Assembly: GCF_006716355.1 (NCBI RefSeq)
Contig: NZ_VFOW01000001.1
Location: forward strand, 5,146,001-5,210,000
Source: Stackebrandtia endophytica
GTDB lineage: Bacteria > Actinomycetota > Actinomycetes > Mycobacteriales > Micromonosporaceae
Direction of reading: 5' to 3'
Length of the DNA stretch: 64,000 nucleotides
Part shown: positions 63,365-64,000 of the stretch, piece after piece
How positions within the stretch are numbered: position 1 is the first letter of the stretch
Layout: the number at the start of each line of letters is the position of its first letter
Made by a program: the position numbers and the translations under genes
The notes under the pieces: generated by a model
Databases searched by the model: none
The model's input: only the letters and a program-made list of their open reading frames with translations
Told to the model about the DNA's origin: nothing

Positions 63365-63976
63365 ATGAGCCGTACCGCCGTAATCGAACGCACCACCGGT
63401 GAGACGAAGGTGCACGTCGCCGTCGATCTCGACAGCCGAGCCGGGCATGTCGACATCGCCACCGGCGTCGGGTTCTTCGATCACATGCTGCACCAGGTCG
63501 GCAAACACGGTGGGATCGATTTGACCGTGCGCACCGAGGGTGACCTGCACATCGACGCACATCACACGATGGAGGACACCGCGATCGCGTTGGGCGCGGC
63601 ATTGGCCGAGGCGCTGGGGGACAAGGTGGGGATCCGCCGCTACGCCGACGCCTCGGTGCCGCTGGACGAGGTGCTGGCCCGCGCTGTGGTGGACGTGTCG
63701 GGCCGCCCCTACGCCGTTCACGAGGAGCCGCTGGACCTGGCGCCGACCATCGGCCCGGATTACCCCACGAGCATGACGCGGCATATCTTCGAGTCCCTCG
63801 CACACCACGCCCGCATCACCTTGCACGTATCGGTCCTTCGCGCGGCCAACCCCGGTCAGCGGCCCGATGCGCACCACGTAGTAGAGGCGCAGTTCAAGGC
63901 GTTCGCTCGGGCGTTGCGCGGCGCGATCACCCTGGATGGCTCCGCAGGTGTGCCCTCGACGAAGGGTGTGCTGTAA
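63365..63976 (+). CDS. hisB: Imidazoleglycerol-phosphate dehydratase HisB
   Basis: Dehydrates imidazoleglycerol phosphate to imidazole acetol phosphate using a Mn cluster. The 203-residue protein has FFDHMLHQVGKHGGIDL, IDAHHTMEDTAIALG and the C-terminal RPDAHHVVEAQFKAFARAL, giving the metal-binding histidines. ATG 63365 matches the usual MSRTA start; ATG 63356 is three codons upstream with AAGGG nearby. This is the mono-functional type without the HisB-N phosphatase, as in other actinobacteria. Confidence 0.95.
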   Translation: MSRTAVIERTTGETKVHVAVDLDSRAGHVDIATGVGFFDHMLHQVGKHGGIDLTVRTEGDLHIDAHHTMEDTAIALGAALAEALGDKVGIRRYADASVPLDEVLARAVVDVSGRPYAVHEEPLDLAPTIGPDYPTSMTRHIFESLAHHARITLHVSVLRAANPGQRPDAHHVVEAQFKAFARALRGAITLDGSAGVPSTKGVL

Positions 63977-64000
63977 GTGGAAGATCTGTGGCCGATCGTT
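63977..64000 (+). CDS. Start of next gene (partial, 8 codons)
   Basis: A GTG directly after the hisB stop opens a frame reading MEDLWPIV before the window ends. Too short to identify; it does not look like the start of hisH, which would carry a DYGSGN motif early. Confidence 0.3.

Noticed and set aside
1-64000. CRISPR arrays, insertion sequences, prophage, tRNA or rRNA genes
   Set aside because: No regular repeat-spacer pattern, no transposase or integrase frame, and no tRNA or rRNA conserved blocks were seen.

Overview
This is a window from a high-G+C Gram-positive chromosome (Actinomycetota). Four things point there: a dcw cluster running murE-murF-mraY-murD-ftsW-murG-murC-ftsQ-ftsZ followed by yggS, sepF, yggT and divIVA; hemY with hemQ; many GTG starts; and strong GC bias at third codon positions. 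I would guess an actinomycete of the Stackebrandtia/Glycomyces type, but the family-level guess is weak. No tRNA, rRNA, insertion sequence, prophage or CRISPR array is visible. Coding density is high, and most neighbouring genes in operons overlap by 1 to 4 bases.

Region by region. 1-3.2 kb: heme synthesis (hemE partial, hemY, hemQ), closed by a hairpin. 3.3-12.1 kb: an amino-acid permease, small metabolic and repair genes (elaA-like acetyltransferase, msrB), membrane proteins, a NarL-type two-component pair and two conserved proteins of unknown function. 12.2-13.4 kb: trpS preceded by an apparent ribosome-mediated attenuator, with a 12-codon leader peptide carrying two adjacent Trp codons and three copies of one hairpin. 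13.4-20.8 kb: a minus-strand DNA-end-processing block in the order RibD-like reductase, HerA ATPase, SbcD, SbcC, NurA-like nuclease. From herA on, this is the archaeal herA-mre11-rad50-nurA order. 20.9-24.2 kb: a secreted nuclease, then a cobalamin riboswitch driving a sortase-anchored alpha/alpha-toroid protein, then an alpha/beta hydrolase. 24.3-29 kb: an acyltransferase, two small membrane proteins, and an OmpR-type two-component system next to a secreted protein. 29-33.4 kb: an L,D-transpeptidase lipoprotein, a coiled-coil wall protein under a c-di-AMP (ydaO-type) riboswitch, and a SARP-type regulator.

33.65-48.25 kb is the peptidoglycan precursor and division cluster, co-oriented from murE to divIVA. 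It makes lipid II and the Z-ring with its anchor (SepF) and polar scaffold (DivIVA). The usual upstream partners mraZ, rsmH, ftsL and ftsI are not adjacent: a divergent SARP gene lies there instead. 48.3-56.5 kb is a complete respiratory nitrate reductase set, narGHJI on the minus strand with a divergent narK transporter. It sits between the division block and the traR/dksA-lspA-rluD block (56.7-58.8 kb). 59.1-64 kb holds a ParA/MinD-like ATPase with an altered P-loop, a membrane protein, and the start of a histidine operon (hisD, hisC, hisB).

The signals I think most deserve a second look are the trpS attenuator, the HerA-SbcD-SbcC-NurA operon, and the riboswitch-controlled surface toroid, which by architecture could be a bacterial counterpart of intrinsic-factor-like B12 binders. 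Several promoters also look leaderless: a TANNNT box six or seven bases before the start codon with no Shine-Dalgarno sequence.
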